A stretch of DNA of 64,000 bases. Source: Oscillospiraceae bacterium. Its GTDB lineage: Bacteria; Bacillota; Clostridia; Saccharofermentanales; Saccharofermentanaceae. The DNA lies in contig CACZGS010000005.1 of the NCBI GenBank assembly GCA_902780785.1, positions 124,001 to 188,000 on the forward strand, given 5' to 3'. Below, piece after piece: positions 8,146-16,454 of the stretch (position 1 is its first letter; each line of letters starts with the position of its first letter). Both the position numbers and the translations under genes were made by a program. Below the pieces are notes generated by a model. That model saw nothing but the letters and a program-made list of their open reading frames with translations, did no database searches and was not told the origin of the DNA.

Positions 8146-9213
8146 TTACTTCTCCTCCTTATCAGGTTTTAACACATACATAGCCATAAGGAAACATATT
8201 GCCGATGTGATGACGATTATCGAGATGTTTACAACAAGGCTTCCGCTCCTTACAAAGCTTGCAATGGTGGTGCCTGCAAAAAGTGCAACGGTCGTAACAC
8301 CAAAGCCTGCTCCGGGCGCGATCTTCATTACTGATATGACCATACCGATCGTCACTGCCATGGTCATGCTGAAGAACATTATTCCGATCAAAGAGACGGC
8401 CATTATCTTATTTCCAAGGAGCAGGAAAGGAAGCGCGCCGATTATGCTGATTATCGCTGTCTTGCGGATTCCGATCTTGTCAGATAACACACCGCCTAAT
8501 GCCTTTCCTATTCCCATAAAGACAAACAGGAGCACTGACTGCCAGAGTGTGGTTTTCCAGGCCATCGGAATACTGTATCCGAGATAAGACCTTATCGTAA
8601 CAATGAAGAAGACTGCGAATATAACTATCAAGGCTTTCCTGCCCGTGATCACATAATTGTAACCAGTGCAGTCATTACATTCTTTGGGATTCCCCTTATA
8701 TAACTTCTCGCCTATCAGGACCAACGGGAACATCAGAGCGCAGCAAAGTGCGATCCACCAAAATGATATTTCCGTTGATGCAAGGACCTGACCCAGGATG
8801 ACTCCAAAAGAGCCTCCGCTGACAAATACCGCGACGGGCGTCAGCTTTCCGCCTGAAGTCCTTATCGTTAATTCCGCACCCGAGATGTGAATAAGCGCAT
8901 TACCGATCGAGAGCAGAGTCAATGAGATCCAGAAGAGAACGCCTTTGGCATCCGCAATAAAGAAGATCAGAAAACCTGACAAGAGCAAAGGGATCGATAT
9001 AATGCCCGGCCTGAACTTCTCCAGAAGGTCTTTGAGCGAACCCCAGAAGAACTGCGATACAAATGCCAGAGCGTTATATATCAATGCCACCATCGCAATG
9101 AACACGGGATCTTGCACGATCCTGTACAGCATGAAAAAGCACACCACTTCATTGAGCATGTGGATAACAAAATAAAGTATTGCAGCTTTTGCCGATCTTC
9201 CCTTGACTGTCAC
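8146..9213 (-). CDS. MFS transporter
   Basis: The product has 355 residues with 10-12 hydrophobic segments, slightly short for a 12-TM MFS protein. The loop after the second helix reads FWGSLKDLLEKFRPG, the position of the MFS motif A (GxxxDxxGRR), in degenerate form. A second one, LGGVLSDKIGIRKT, lies after the seventh helix (about residues 238-251). A cytoplasmic loop contains CNDCTGYNYV. It forms an operon with two small single-TM proteins downstream and two small multi-TM proteins upstream. The substrate cannot be predicted. Confidence 0.83.
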   Translation of the reverse strand: MTVKGRSAKAAILYFVIHMLNEVVCFFMLYRIVQDPVFIAMVALIYNALAFVSQFFWGSLKDLLEKFRPGIISIPLLLSGFLIFFIADAKGVLFWISLTLLSIGNALIHISGAELTIRTSGGKLTPVAVFVSGGSFGVILGQVLASTEISFWWIALCCALMFPLVLIGEKLYKGNPKECNDCTGYNYVITGRKALIVIFAVFFIVTIRSYLGYSIPMAWKTTLWQSVLLFVFMGIGKALGGVLSDKIGIRKTAIISIIGALPFLLLGNKIMAVSLIGIMFFSMTMAVTIGMVISVMKIAPGAGFGVTTVALFAGTTIASFVRSGSLVVNISIIVITSAICFLMAMYVLKPDKEEK

Positions 9214-9227
9214 GGTTACTCCTTTCG

Positions 9228-9590
9228 TCAGATCAAAGCTCCGAGGATCAGTGATGCGATAGTTGTTCCTATGAAGAACGACACACCGTTTAATATCAGC
9301 GAGATAATGAACGGATGTAACTTTTCGAAATATAAAAGTTTCTTATAGATCAATCCTTCAGTTACCCATACTGCCAGTTCCGCAATGATGATATAAACGG
9401 GTGTCGGAATACCGGTAAATGTTGCCACCAGCATTCCTCCAAATACCACTATAGGATTCGTAAGAGTGTTCGTGAAAAGTATGACTGTCAGATCGAACTT
9501 TCTGCGGACACCCAGGATTAACGCTGTTGCTTCTTCCAGCAGTACTGTAACAAGGAGACATATACCTAATGTCAGAAGGACTTCCTTCAT
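9228..9590 (-). CDS. Small four-TM membrane protein
   Basis: The product has 120 residues. The ATG at 9590 overlaps the stop of the upstream gene by 4 bases (ATGA), so I prefer it to a longer in-frame start 25 codons earlier. About four membrane segments are seen. The first loop is LILGVRRKFDLTVILFTNTLTNP. The upstream protein has FGLRRKIDHWILFT at the same place, so the two may be distant paralogues that pair in the membrane. No family is recognised. Confidence 0.68.
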   Translation of the reverse strand: MKEVLLTLGICLLVTVLLEEATALILGVRRKFDLTVILFTNTLTNPIVVFGGMLVATFTGIPTPVYIIIAELAVWVTEGLIYKKLLYFEKLHPFIISLILNGVSFFIGTTIASLILGALI

Positions 9591-9958
9591 GACATTTGTG
9601 AGATGGCTACGGCTAAGATAATGACGATCGGAGCTGCATAGACCGCATTCGCGATCAGTGAGCACACAAAGCCGTTCAATTTTCTCTCAGTCAATACAAA
9701 CTGCCAGACAAATCCTTGAGGAATAACATGTATTGCAAAGCATACAGGCGCAATGACATATGCACTAGCGAATGTTCCGCCATCTGACATGGCAAAGTAA
9801 ATAACAGTGGCGACGATAAAGGCCAGAACTGAAACTGAAATATGAAGCGTAAATAATATCCAGTGGTCGATCTTCCTTCGAAGGCCGAACAATCTGGAGA
9901 ATCCTTGTCCGTAGATAAACGGAAATACGATGATCCAAAAAGTCAGAAAATACCCCAT
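9587..9958 (-). CDS. Small four-TM membrane protein, first gene of unit
   Basis: The product has 123 residues. The ATG follows a G-rich leader (CAGGGGGGTAAAAG). About four membrane segments cover most of the chain, and the loop FGLRRKIDHW resembles that of the downstream gene product. It is the first gene of a five-gene minus-strand unit that ends at the terminator at 7649-7678. No enzyme motif is seen, and the family is not recognised. Confidence 0.7.
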   Translation of the reverse strand: MGYFLTFWIIVFPFIYGQGFSRLFGLRRKIDHWILFTLHISVSVLAFIVATVIYFAMSDGGTFASAYVIAPVCFAIHVIPQGFVWQFVLTERKLNGFVCSLIANAVYAAPIVIILAVAISQMS

Positions 9959-10067
9959 CTTTTACCCCCCTGTATTTCAAGTTTAATATCTAAATTATAT
10001 ATGATATTCCTTGTCTATCAACACGCGCGGACAACATGCTTATGTATTCAGAATGCTCGAAAAAAGA

Positions 10068-10093
10068 ACGATCCCGGATTGCTCCGGGATCGT
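10068..10093 (-). terminator. Intrinsic terminator of the cNMP-binding gene
   Basis: ACGATCCCGGA (10068-10078) pairs with TCCGGGATCGT (10083-10093). A run of T (TTCTTTTTT) follows on the minus strand. Confidence 0.88.
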
Positions 10094-10125
10094 CAGTAAT
10101 CAGTGAATTATTTGTGCACAGGATA

Positions 10126-11031
10126 TCAGTTGCTGAACTCGTAGATTTCCTGGCAAGCCTTGAAGTAATCGTAAGTGATGCTTCTCAAACGATATGAGAG
10201 ATTCTTAAGGATCATGTCGACCTTAGCAGGGCTTGTCTGGAAGAGACCCGGCAGATCTTCTGCACGGATGATCTCAACACGTGTGTCACCTACTTCAGCA
10301 ACAGCTGTTGTATCACGGCCTTCTCCTGTGAGCATCTCCATCTCACCGAAGCATGCAACAGGTTCAACTTCCTGAAGCTTCAGCTCGTCTACCTGACCAT
10401 ACTTGCTGTAGATGCCGACCTTGCCGCTGTGGAGGATATACATGCACTTTCCGATGTCACCATCCTTGAAGATGATGGTTCCGTAATTATATGTCTCACC
10501 GTCGTTTGCACTCTGGCTGGATACGAGGTTGGAAGCAGCACGGAGCTCTTCTGCACTCGGACGCTCAAGTCTGAAGTTCTTTGAAGTAAGGTAAATGGAC
10601 TGCTGTGCCATCTGAGCAAAGAAGCCCAAATACTTATCTCTGGAATTTGTTCTTCTTACATCATCTAAAGCCTTCTTTGCTTCGTTGCAGTCTTCAGTCA
10701 TCTTCTTTATTCTGCTGCCGAAAACTTCCATGATCGCAAGGATCTTATCCGGATTCTGTGTGAAGTATTCATTAAGAGCTTCAGCAGGGATCTCAACTAC
10801 CTTAACGTCACCTGTTGCAACTACCGTAGAGCTGCGGGGATATGTCTCGATTACAGCCATCTCACCGAAATACTGACCGGGTTCGATCACTGCTACCTGG
10901 ACTTCATCAGCCTGGCCGTAATTCTTAAAAACAGCTACGTTACCTTCCAGAAGCTGGAAGAAAGTATTGCCGCTGTCTCCCTCTCTGATAATGACGTCGC
11001 CATCAACAAATGTCTTCTCGAATGTGCTCAT
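10126..11031 (-). CDS. Protein with two cyclic-nucleotide-binding domains
   Basis: The product has 301 residues. The ATG at 11031 has GGAGG 8 bases upstream. It contains two cNMP-binding (CRP-type) beta-barrels. The first, at residues 1-115, reads DGDVIIREGDSGNTFFQLLEGNVAVF...GQYFGEMAVIETYPRSSTVVA. The second, at about 185-290, reads DGDIGKCMYILHSGKVGIYSKYG...ACFGEMEMLTGEGRDTTAVA. Both keep the FGEM phosphate-binding-cassette core, and the first keeps the Arg (YPRSST). A helical linker joins them. There is no helix-turn-helix, kinase or channel domain, so it is a stand-alone ligand sensor or scaffold. Its ligand and partner are unknown. It is monocistronic with its own terminator. Confidence 0.88.
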   Translation of the reverse strand: MSTFEKTFVDGDVIIREGDSGNTFFQLLEGNVAVFKNYGQADEVQVAVIEPGQYFGEMAVIETYPRSSTVVATGDVKVVEIPAEALNEYFTQNPDKILAIMEVFGSRIKKMTEDCNEAKKALDDVRRTNSRDKYLGFFAQMAQQSIYLTSKNFRLERPSAEELRAASNLVSSQSANDGETYNYGTIIFKDGDIGKCMYILHSGKVGIYSKYGQVDELKLQEVEPVACFGEMEMLTGEGRDTTAVAEVGDTRVEIIRAEDLPGLFQTSPAKVDMILKNLSYRLRSITYDYFKACQEIYEFSN

Positions 11032-11176
11032 TGGAAACCTCCTTGGGCTTAAGAAATGCAAACAAATGCCGTTAAATCAGCTATATGTTCCTATCGTCGA
11101 TTGTATTTTCTATGAGTGCTTTTGTCAATTATCAAAGCACGTTATAAATGATTGGGAATTATATATAAATAAAGAA

Positions 11177-11201
11177 CGGCCGGACTTAATCCGTCCGGCC
11201 G
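11177..11201 (-). terminator. Terminator after tRNA-Val
   Basis: CGGCCGGAC (11177-11185) pairs with GTCCGGCCG (11193-11201). The minus-strand tail is TTCTTTATTTATATA. It lies 14 bases past the tRNA 3' end. Confidence 0.85.
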
Positions 11202-11214
11202 CTCTGTCAGATAA

Positions 11215-11291
11215 TGGTGGATGCTACAGGACTCGAACCTGTGACCCCCTGCACGTCAAGCAGGTACTCTAGCCAGCTGAGCTAAGCATCC
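11215..11291 (-). tRNA. tRNA-Val (GAC)
   Basis: The cloverleaf reads on the minus strand: acceptor GGATGCT with AGCATCC, D arm AGCTCAGCTGGCTAGAG, anticodon stem CCTGC/GCAGG with loop TTGACGT (anticodon GAC), T arm GGTTCGAACC. The discriminator is A and the CCA end is encoded at 11215-11217. Confidence 0.95.
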
Positions 11292-11309
11292 GTTCTTTTG
11301 AACTTTGAA

Positions 11310-11338
11310 AGTATACCTTGTTTTATTCTGTTTGACAA
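11310..11338 (-). promoter_or_regulatory. Sigma-A promoter of tRNA-Val
   Basis: TTGTCA (-35, 11333-11338) and TATACT (-10, 11310-11315) are 17 bases apart on the minus strand, about 19 bases before the tRNA 5' end. Confidence 0.85.
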
Positions 11339-11653
11339 TCAGTTCTTTTTCCTGTCAGCCAACTTCTTTATTAACAAATTGTAAACGGAATTATGAATTA
11401 TGAACCAAAATTCTTTTATTACAAAAAAGCTTTTTCTGTTAGAAATCTTCTTTCCGTTTGACAACTTAAAAGAGCTGTACCCGTTGCAAAGCCTTGAATA
11501 TCGGGCATTTTACATCAACATGCACAAAAACTGTTCGAATCGTTTGTTCATGTACACAAAATAGGAGGAATTATGAAAAATATGAACACATTGTGAACGA
11601 ACTGTGATATATTTGTTTCATAAGGAGCACTCAATCATTCGGGGAGGTAAAGT
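11339..11653 (+). other. AT-rich leader region with a micro-ORF
   Basis: This stretch of about 315 bases before the prepilin gene has no normal gene. It holds a seven-codon reading frame at 11573-11596 (MKNMNTL) with a perfect AGGAGG at 11563-11568, which could be a leader peptide. An extended -10-like TGATATATT at 11605-11613 could start the prepilin mRNA. I see no riboswitch fold. Confidence 0.4.
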
Positions 11654-11854
11654 ATGAGAAAGATTGGAAAGACCAAAAAGGGTTTTACCCTCGTAGAGAT
11701 GGTACTGGTAATTGCCATCATCGTAATCTTGACCGGAGTTCTTGCTATCGGTATCGGTTCATACCTTAACAAGGCAAGAGCAGCAGCTTCATCCATTACA
11801 GTTCATAACAGTTCTGTAGAAGCAGTCAATTCTGAGGTTGACGCTCAGCTGTAA
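11654..11854 (+). CDS. Short prepilin-like protein
   Basis: The product has 66 residues. The ATG follows GGGGAGGTAAAGT. The type III signal is clear: a basic leader, then KKGFTLVEMVLVIAII with the prepilin peptidase cut between Gly10 and Phe11 and the conserved Glu at mature position 5. The hydrophobic helix continues to about residue 38. Only about 28 residues follow, so the globular head of normal type IV or Com pseudopilins is absent. No prepilin peptidase, assembly ATPase or other pilin gene lies in the window, so it is an orphan. A strong terminator follows. It could be a minor pseudopilin or a remnant. Confidence 0.85.
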   Translation: MRKIGKTKKGFTLVEMVLVIAIIVILTGVLAIGIGSYLNKARAAASSITVHNSSVEAVNSEVDAQL

Positions 11855-11943
11855 TCGACAATTAATTAACTGAATAGAGTATTTGAGCCTGTCTCAAGGG
11901 TGATCAGACATCAAAACCTCTTATCCATAAAAGTGAAGCACGC

Positions 11944-11975
11944 AAAAAGCCTCCCTAATTTTAGGGAGGCTTTTT
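11944..11975. terminator. Bidirectional terminator between prepilin and EEP genes
   Basis: AAAAAGCCTCCCTA and TAGGGAGGCTTTTT form a 14-bp stem around a 4-base loop, with runs of A and T on both sides. It serves the converging genes at 11654 (plus) and 13062 (minus). Confidence 0.93.
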
Positions 11976-11997
11976 GTAGGTATACATATTTCTTTAA

Positions 11998-13062
11998 TTA
12001 TTCGAGTACAACCTTCAGGAGCTGGGGATTGTGATCGCTGTTAACGAATCCGAGATCCTTTACGCTGTATGATTCGACGCGGATATTTTTCGAGAGGATA
12101 AAACCGTCGATCATGTAATACTGAAGCGTATCCTCATTACCGATCAGGGGCTTATAGAGCGATCTGCATGAAGCAACCTTTGAATCCATTAAGAACTGGC
12201 AGTCCTTCTCATAAGCAGATACATCCATGAATGAAGGCTGCCACTGTTCGGGATAGACTGCGAAATTGTTGCTGACATTAGAGAAGCTCTGGTTGAAGTC
12301 ACCGCCGGCGATTACATAATTGCCCTTTGCTGTTTCCTCATTGAAAACGTCCATGAGCATCTGTGCCTGAGCTGCCTTGCCCTCACCGTCGTCATAAGCT
12401 TCAAGATGGAGATTGACGATAACAAGTTCCTTACCGCCTTCGACAGGGATCCTCGTGATAAGAAGACATCTCTTAAGATTGAATGTTCTTACCGGCCATT
12501 TGAACGGACAAGGAAGCTGGACTCTTGTTGCAGATGTTGTCTGATACTTGCTGAATGTTGCAATGCCGGAATCGATCTTACCCATAGGCGGGATCGGGAA
12601 CGGTGCGTATACATCCTTGAAATTATTTGCGAATGCGCTGTTGTTATAGCCTGCGCTGAAGAAGAATGAAGTCTCGTTCAGGTGATAGCTTCTGTCACTG
12701 TTCAAGTCGATCTCCTGAATAAGAAGGAGGTCAGGATCATTCGCCTTGACTTCATTAACTATCGCATTGAGATTCTCTCTGACTCTGGCTTCATCAGCAG
12801 AATAGACCATCTTACCGCCATCCATAAAGAAGTCGGCATTATCGCCCAGCGCGGCATAACCTATGTTCCAGGCCATGAGATCGATCGAATCGCCCGCTTT
12901 AAGCTTCTTCTGCTGAGGATTCATAGAGGTTATTCTTATATCCTCAATATCAGCGGGTTTGTATTCTACAGCGGTCAGCCAGCCAAGCAACGCTCCGGCC
13001 AAAACCACAAGAATGATTACGATGACTAACAGTACCTTCAGGATAATCTTGATAATCTTCAT
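11998..13062 (-). CDS. Endonuclease/exonuclease/phosphatase-family protein, membrane anchored
   Basis: The product has 354 residues. An N-terminal membrane segment (residues 4-30) anchors it, with the catalytic domain probably outside. EEP motifs are present in order: LMAWNIGY (about residue 66), LLLIQEID with the metal-binding Glu (about 117), NLHLEAYDDGEGKA (about 218), IAGGDFNQ (about 252) and the terminal SDHNP with the catalytic His (about 344). The family cleaves phosphodiesters in nucleic acids, phospholipids or inositol phosphates. The surface location argues for an extracellular DNase or a phospholipase-type role, but the substrate is unknown. It is monocistronic. Confidence 0.88.
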   Translation of the reverse strand: MKIIKIILKVLLVIVIILVVLAGALLGWLTAVEYKPADIEDIRITSMNPQQKKLKAGDSIDLMAWNIGYAALGDNADFFMDGGKMVYSADEARVRENLNAIVNEVKANDPDLLLIQEIDLNSDRSYHLNETSFFFSAGYNNSAFANNFKDVYAPFPIPPMGKIDSGIATFSKYQTTSATRVQLPCPFKWPVRTFNLKRCLLITRIPVEGGKELVIVNLHLEAYDDGEGKAAQAQMLMDVFNEETAKGNYVIAGGDFNQSFSNVSNNFAVYPEQWQPSFMDVSAYEKDCQFLMDSKVASCRSLYKPLIGNEDTLQYYMIDGFILSKNIRVESYSVKDLGFVNSDHNPQLLKVVLE

Positions 13063-13154
13063 AACAACTCCTCATTCTATTTGGGAATATACTAAAAATC
13101 ATTATAAACTATTTTTTACAAAGAAATATTAAAAGGACATTTCAAAAACAGCAA

Positions 13155-13175
13155 GGCCGCCCGTAACGGACGGCC
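13155..13175 (-). terminator. Terminator of the VanRS-like operon
   Basis: GGCCGCCCGT pairs with ACGGACGGCC with one G-U pair. The minus-strand tail is TTGCTGTTTTTG. Confidence 0.82.
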
Positions 13176-13199
13176 CTCTTGAAGCTATTATATCCTTGG

Positions 13200-15107
13200 T
13201 CAGATCTTCGGGAATGACAGAGTTGCTTTGAACAGATCTCCGTCTGTCGTTAATCTGAGTTTGCCGTTCTGAAGTTCGGCGAGGTTGCCTGCGATGGAGA
13301 GGCCAAGGCCGCTGCCTTCGGTGTTTCTGGAGGAATCACCTCTTGTAAACCTTTCCATGAGTTCTTCTTCTGTCATGTTAAGCTGTTCTTTGGAAGTGTT
13401 CTTGAAAACAAATACCGCTTCCTTATCAGTCTCAGTAAGATCGACATAAACTCTTGTTCCCGGCAGAGAATACTTGCATGCATTGTTCAAGAGATTATCG
13501 AAGATACGCTGCATTCTTCTGCCGTCAGCCATGATCCTGATTGACTCCTCCGGAACATTTGTGATCAGAGTAAGATCAGATTGTTTGAACTTCTCTTCGT
13601 ATTCTCCTGCACACTGCGAGATGAATACCTGCGCATCACAAGGCTGAAGATCTACTTCGAGATTTCCCGTAGAAGCCTTCGATGCTTCGACAAGATCTTC
13701 CAAAAGTCTCTTGAGTCTTACGGACTGCCTTATGAGAACTTCAGAGTATTCCTTGGTCTTCTCGCTTGTTGCCTCCTCTTTCGAGATCAGATCTGCATAG
13801 TTGATGATCGATGTAAGAGGCGTCTTGATATCGTGAGAAACATTTGTAATGAGCTCAGTCTTCATTCTCTCGCTCTTGAGTTTTTCCTCGAGTGCGATCT
13901 TCTGGGCAGAAGCCATGCTGTTGAGGTTTATGGCATGCTTCTTCAATTCAGGCAGCATTCCCTTTGTTTCTATAACATGATCGAAATGTCCTTCTGCAAG
14001 TTCCTGCGCGCCCTTCTTGAGCTTGTCTAACTGAAGCGCAATAAATATCAGCAACGGCAAGACGGTAAACGGTGCCAGGAACATAAGAAAGGCTTCAAAT
14101 CTCCAGCTGTGTGCTGCGATGGCGATACCCCAAAAGAGCATCAGCCCTGCAAATACCAATATGACTTTCCATAAGATCTTCATGTTCATGATAACTGACA
14201 ATAAGAACTTACCGACAGCTTTTAAGCACTTCCAAAGGAACTTAAGTATCATGAAGATCACGTTATTCGTAATAAAGGTTTTTGTCTTGATCCTGACGGC
14301 AATGCTCATGCAGTATAACGGTATCAACAATACCCAGATAAGAGTAATTGCAGAGGCCGGATTATTACTGTCGTCTATTATCATCACAGACAGACAAAAG
14401 ACACAGAAAAGAGCTGCAGTAATAACGTCGAGCGGAACCTTATGGAAATACCATGGTACGATCTCTTCTTTTTTGGGTCTTCTTCCTGCAACAGACATAA
14501 GTGCAATGAATGAAACGATCATGGCAACAAAAGCCAGGATACCGATCACATAAATGCCGGTCTTTAATGAATACAGGAAATGATGGAATCTCAGGAAGAG
14601 CCTGAACTCATCAACATATTCCAGATTAGGATTCAATGCACCTTCGACTATGTATAATTTTGCGGTGTAATTATTCTCGTGAATTCTTTTATATGAATTG
14701 ATATTTGATGAAATATCAGTAACATAATACTCTTCATATTCAGCCTGATGAGGCGGCAGGACAGTCAGATACATCTTGTAAGGATACTGGCCGACATTTG
14801 TTGAAGATGTTATCAGCACATTGCCGTCAGCATCAGTGATCCTGAAAATGAAGTTTCCGAGATCCGAAGCTTTATCCTCAAATGTCCCTGAATAGTCATC
14901 AAAATTCTGAGTGAATGCATTTGCCGCTGCGTTGCGCACCAGGTATTCGGTTTCCTCCTCTTTGATGTATTCCTCACTCTGAGTATAGTAATTGGAATAA
15001 TACATATAGAACGCGCCCAGCCCTGACAGCACAAGCACTACAATTGAAATAAGCACTGCCGCATACAGCAATCCTTTTCCAAAAAACGTCCTGAAAAAAT
15101 CTTTCAT
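13200..15107 (-). CDS. Sensor histidine kinase, VanS-like
   Basis: The product has 635 residues. The ATG at 15107 follows AAGGGGAATTGAG and lies one base after the response-regulator stop; a longer frame has no support. One membrane helix (about residues 10-32) is followed by an extracytoplasmic domain of about 150 residues, then about five more helices (about 190-365). A HAMP-like segment (DKLKKGAQELAEGHFDHV) leads to the HisKA dimerisation domain with the phospho-acceptor His in ELITNVSHDIKTPLTSI. The ATPase domain has the N box NLLNNACKYS and the G2 box GSGLGLSIAGN. The stimulus is unknown. The large integral membrane part suggests a cell-envelope signal. Confidence 0.94.
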   Translation of the reverse strand: MKDFFRTFFGKGLLYAAVLISIVVLVLSGLGAFYMYYSNYYTQSEEYIKEEETEYLVRNAAANAFTQNFDDYSGTFEDKASDLGNFIFRITDADGNVLITSSTNVGQYPYKMYLTVLPPHQAEYEEYYVTDISSNINSYKRIHENNYTAKLYIVEGALNPNLEYVDEFRLFLRFHHFLYSLKTGIYVIGILAFVAMIVSFIALMSVAGRRPKKEEIVPWYFHKVPLDVITAALFCVFCLSVMIIDDSNNPASAITLIWVLLIPLYCMSIAVRIKTKTFITNNVIFMILKFLWKCLKAVGKFLLSVIMNMKILWKVILVFAGLMLFWGIAIAAHSWRFEAFLMFLAPFTVLPLLIFIALQLDKLKKGAQELAEGHFDHVIETKGMLPELKKHAINLNSMASAQKIALEEKLKSERMKTELITNVSHDIKTPLTSIINYADLISKEEATSEKTKEYSEVLIRQSVRLKRLLEDLVEASKASTGNLEVDLQPCDAQVFISQCAGEYEEKFKQSDLTLITNVPEESIRIMADGRRMQRIFDNLLNNACKYSLPGTRVYVDLTETDKEAVFVFKNTSKEQLNMTEEELMERFTRGDSSRNTEGSGLGLSIAGNLAELQNGKLRLTTDGDLFKATLSFPKI

Positions 15108-15108
15108 C

Positions 15109-15804
15109 TCAATTCCCCTTTTGAATCTTATATCCCTGCCCGAATACAACTTTTATATATCTGGGTTCAGCCGGATTGATCTCCGTCTTCTCGCGCAGAT
15201 GCCTGATATGCACTGCGACTGTATTGTCGGCACCCATCGGGTCTTCGTGCCAGACTTCCCTGTAGATTTCTTTGGGCGAGAATACCCTGTTGGGATTCTC
15301 CATCAGGAGCTTTAATATATCGAACTCCTTCTTGGTAAGAGAGACCGGCTCTCCGTCCAAAGTGACCGTCCTGGCGTCATAATCAAGTTCCAGACCGCCA
15401 ATGGTCAGTACGACTGAGGTTTTTGTCGCCCCGGCGCCGAGGCTTAAATATCTTCGAAGCTGCGACTTAACCCTGGCGCAGACTTCCAAGGGACTGAAAG
15501 GTTTGGTTATATAATCATCTGCTCCGACATTAAGTCCCAACACCTTATCTGCATCTTCACTCTTTGCAGTAAGAAGTATGATCGGGACATTCGAGAATCC
15601 CCTTATTTGCGACATTGCTTCAATACCGTTCATTACCGGCATCATAATATCCAGAAGAACCAGATGAATCTCGTTTTCCCTTACAGTTTCAACTGCTTCT
15701 TTTCCGTTATGAGCCTCAAACAGCACGTAATCAGGATCGTTAAGATATATTTTGAGCGCATTAACGATGTCCTGTTCGTCGTCACAGATGAGTATGTTTG
15801 CCAT
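15109..15804 (-). CDS. Response regulator, OmpR/VanR family
   Basis: The product has 231 residues. The ATG at 15804 follows GAGGGGATAAT. The receiver domain (1-118) has the acidic pair in ILICDDE, the phospho-acceptor Asp in LVLLDIMMP and the conserved Lys in DYITKPFSP. The C-terminal winged helix (about 130-230) has LTKKEFDILKLL and DNTVAVHIRHLREK. It is co-transcribed with the downstream kinase. TTAAG direct repeats in the upstream intergenic region (15848-15886) are the obvious candidate binding site, for autoregulation or control of the divergent gene at 15960. Confidence 0.95.
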   Translation of the reverse strand: MANILICDDEQDIVNALKIYLNDPDYVLFEAHNGKEAVETVRENEIHLVLLDIMMPVMNGIEAMSQIRGFSNVPIILLTAKSEDADKVLGLNVGADDYITKPFSPLEVCARVKSQLRRYLSLGAGATKTSVVLTIGGLELDYDARTVTLDGEPVSLTKKEFDILKLLMENPNRVFSPKEIYREVWHEDPMGADNTVAVHIRHLREKTEINPAEPRYIKVVFGQGYKIQKGN

Positions 15805-15847
15805 ATTATCCCCTCCTCGAGTCACTGATATTCTACCTTTCCCCTGA

Positions 15848-15886
15848 TTAAGATAACATAAATAAATATCTTAAGATTTCATTAAG
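15848..15886. promoter_or_regulatory. TTAAG direct repeats, candidate response-regulator site
   Basis: TTAAG occurs at 15848, 15871 and 15882. The last two are 11 bases apart and the first is 23 bases upstream, about two such steps. This is the spacing used by OmpR-family dimers. The repeats lie between the VanR-like gene and the divergent gene at 15960. Confidence 0.45.
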
Positions 15887-15899
15887 TTTTGATATTTAA

Positions 15900-15908
15900 T
15901 GTTAAAAT
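15900..15908 (+). promoter_or_regulatory. Extended -10 promoter for the gene at 15960
   Basis: TGTTAAAAT fits TGnTAnAAT, 52 bases before the ATG. It lies 14 bases past the last TTAAG repeat, which suits activation by a bound regulator. Confidence 0.45.
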
Positions 15909-15959
15909 GTATGCGGTGCCTTCCAAAGGACCATATTCTATTTGAACAAAGGAGATAAT

Positions 15960-16364
15960 ATGTCACTACTCAGAATCAAATGTCCCTCTTGCGGTGAAGT
16001 TCAGGATATAACCGCTAACGGACCTTGCAGAAAGTGCAGCAACGCTCTCGTCCTTCCTGAGGACGGTGTCATCCAGATCTACCGCATGGGATCCCCTTTG
16101 GGAATCGCAGTCGGTATGGGAATCTATTTGAATGAGGTACCTTTGGGATACCTTGCAAATGCCGAACAGATCAGAATTCCTGTAGCATATGGTCACTACA
16201 AAGTTCATATGACTCACGGCGCTAACAGAAGGTGCAAGGATGCTGAATTTGACATCACGCCCGAGAACAGATTTGTATATCTCAAGGCACGCCTTAAGAT
16301 GGGTCTCATCACAAACACTGTTGTTATCGAACCTTCAACAGCTGATCAGATGCCCGCTAACTAA
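15960..16364 (+). CDS. Small zinc-ribbon protein with beta domain
   Basis: The product has 134 residues. The ATG at 15960 follows AAGGAGATAAT. A zinc ribbon (CPSCGEVQDITANGPCRKC, residues 8-26) precedes a beta-rich domain of about 80 residues. That domain reads RMGSPLGIAVGMGIYLNE, PLGYL and IPVAYGHYKVHMTHG, the layout of PEGA or DUF2846-type domains in which a residue pair is inserted into a beta-sandwich. There is no membrane segment, so it is cytoplasmic. It is divergent from the two-component operon and shares its intergenic region. The function is unknown. Confidence 0.78.
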   Translation: MSLLRIKCPSCGEVQDITANGPCRKCSNALVLPEDGVIQIYRMGSPLGIAVGMGIYLNEVPLGYLANAEQIRIPVAYGHYKVHMTHGANRRCKDAEFDITPENRFVYLKARLKMGLITNTVVIEPSTADQMPAN

Positions 16365-16382
16365 TCAGATCATTAAAGAACG

Positions 16383-16417
16383 GGCCTGTCTCTCATAACG
16401 GGAGACAGGCCTTTTTT
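16383..16417 (+). terminator. Intrinsic terminator
   Basis: GGCCTGTCTC pairs with GAGACAGGCC, followed by TTTTTT. It ends the gene at 15960-16364 and may also serve the converging lipoprotein operon. Confidence 0.9.
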
Positions 16418-16454
16418 ATTGGTTTTCACTTGTCAGCCTCTATAGGCTCATCTG

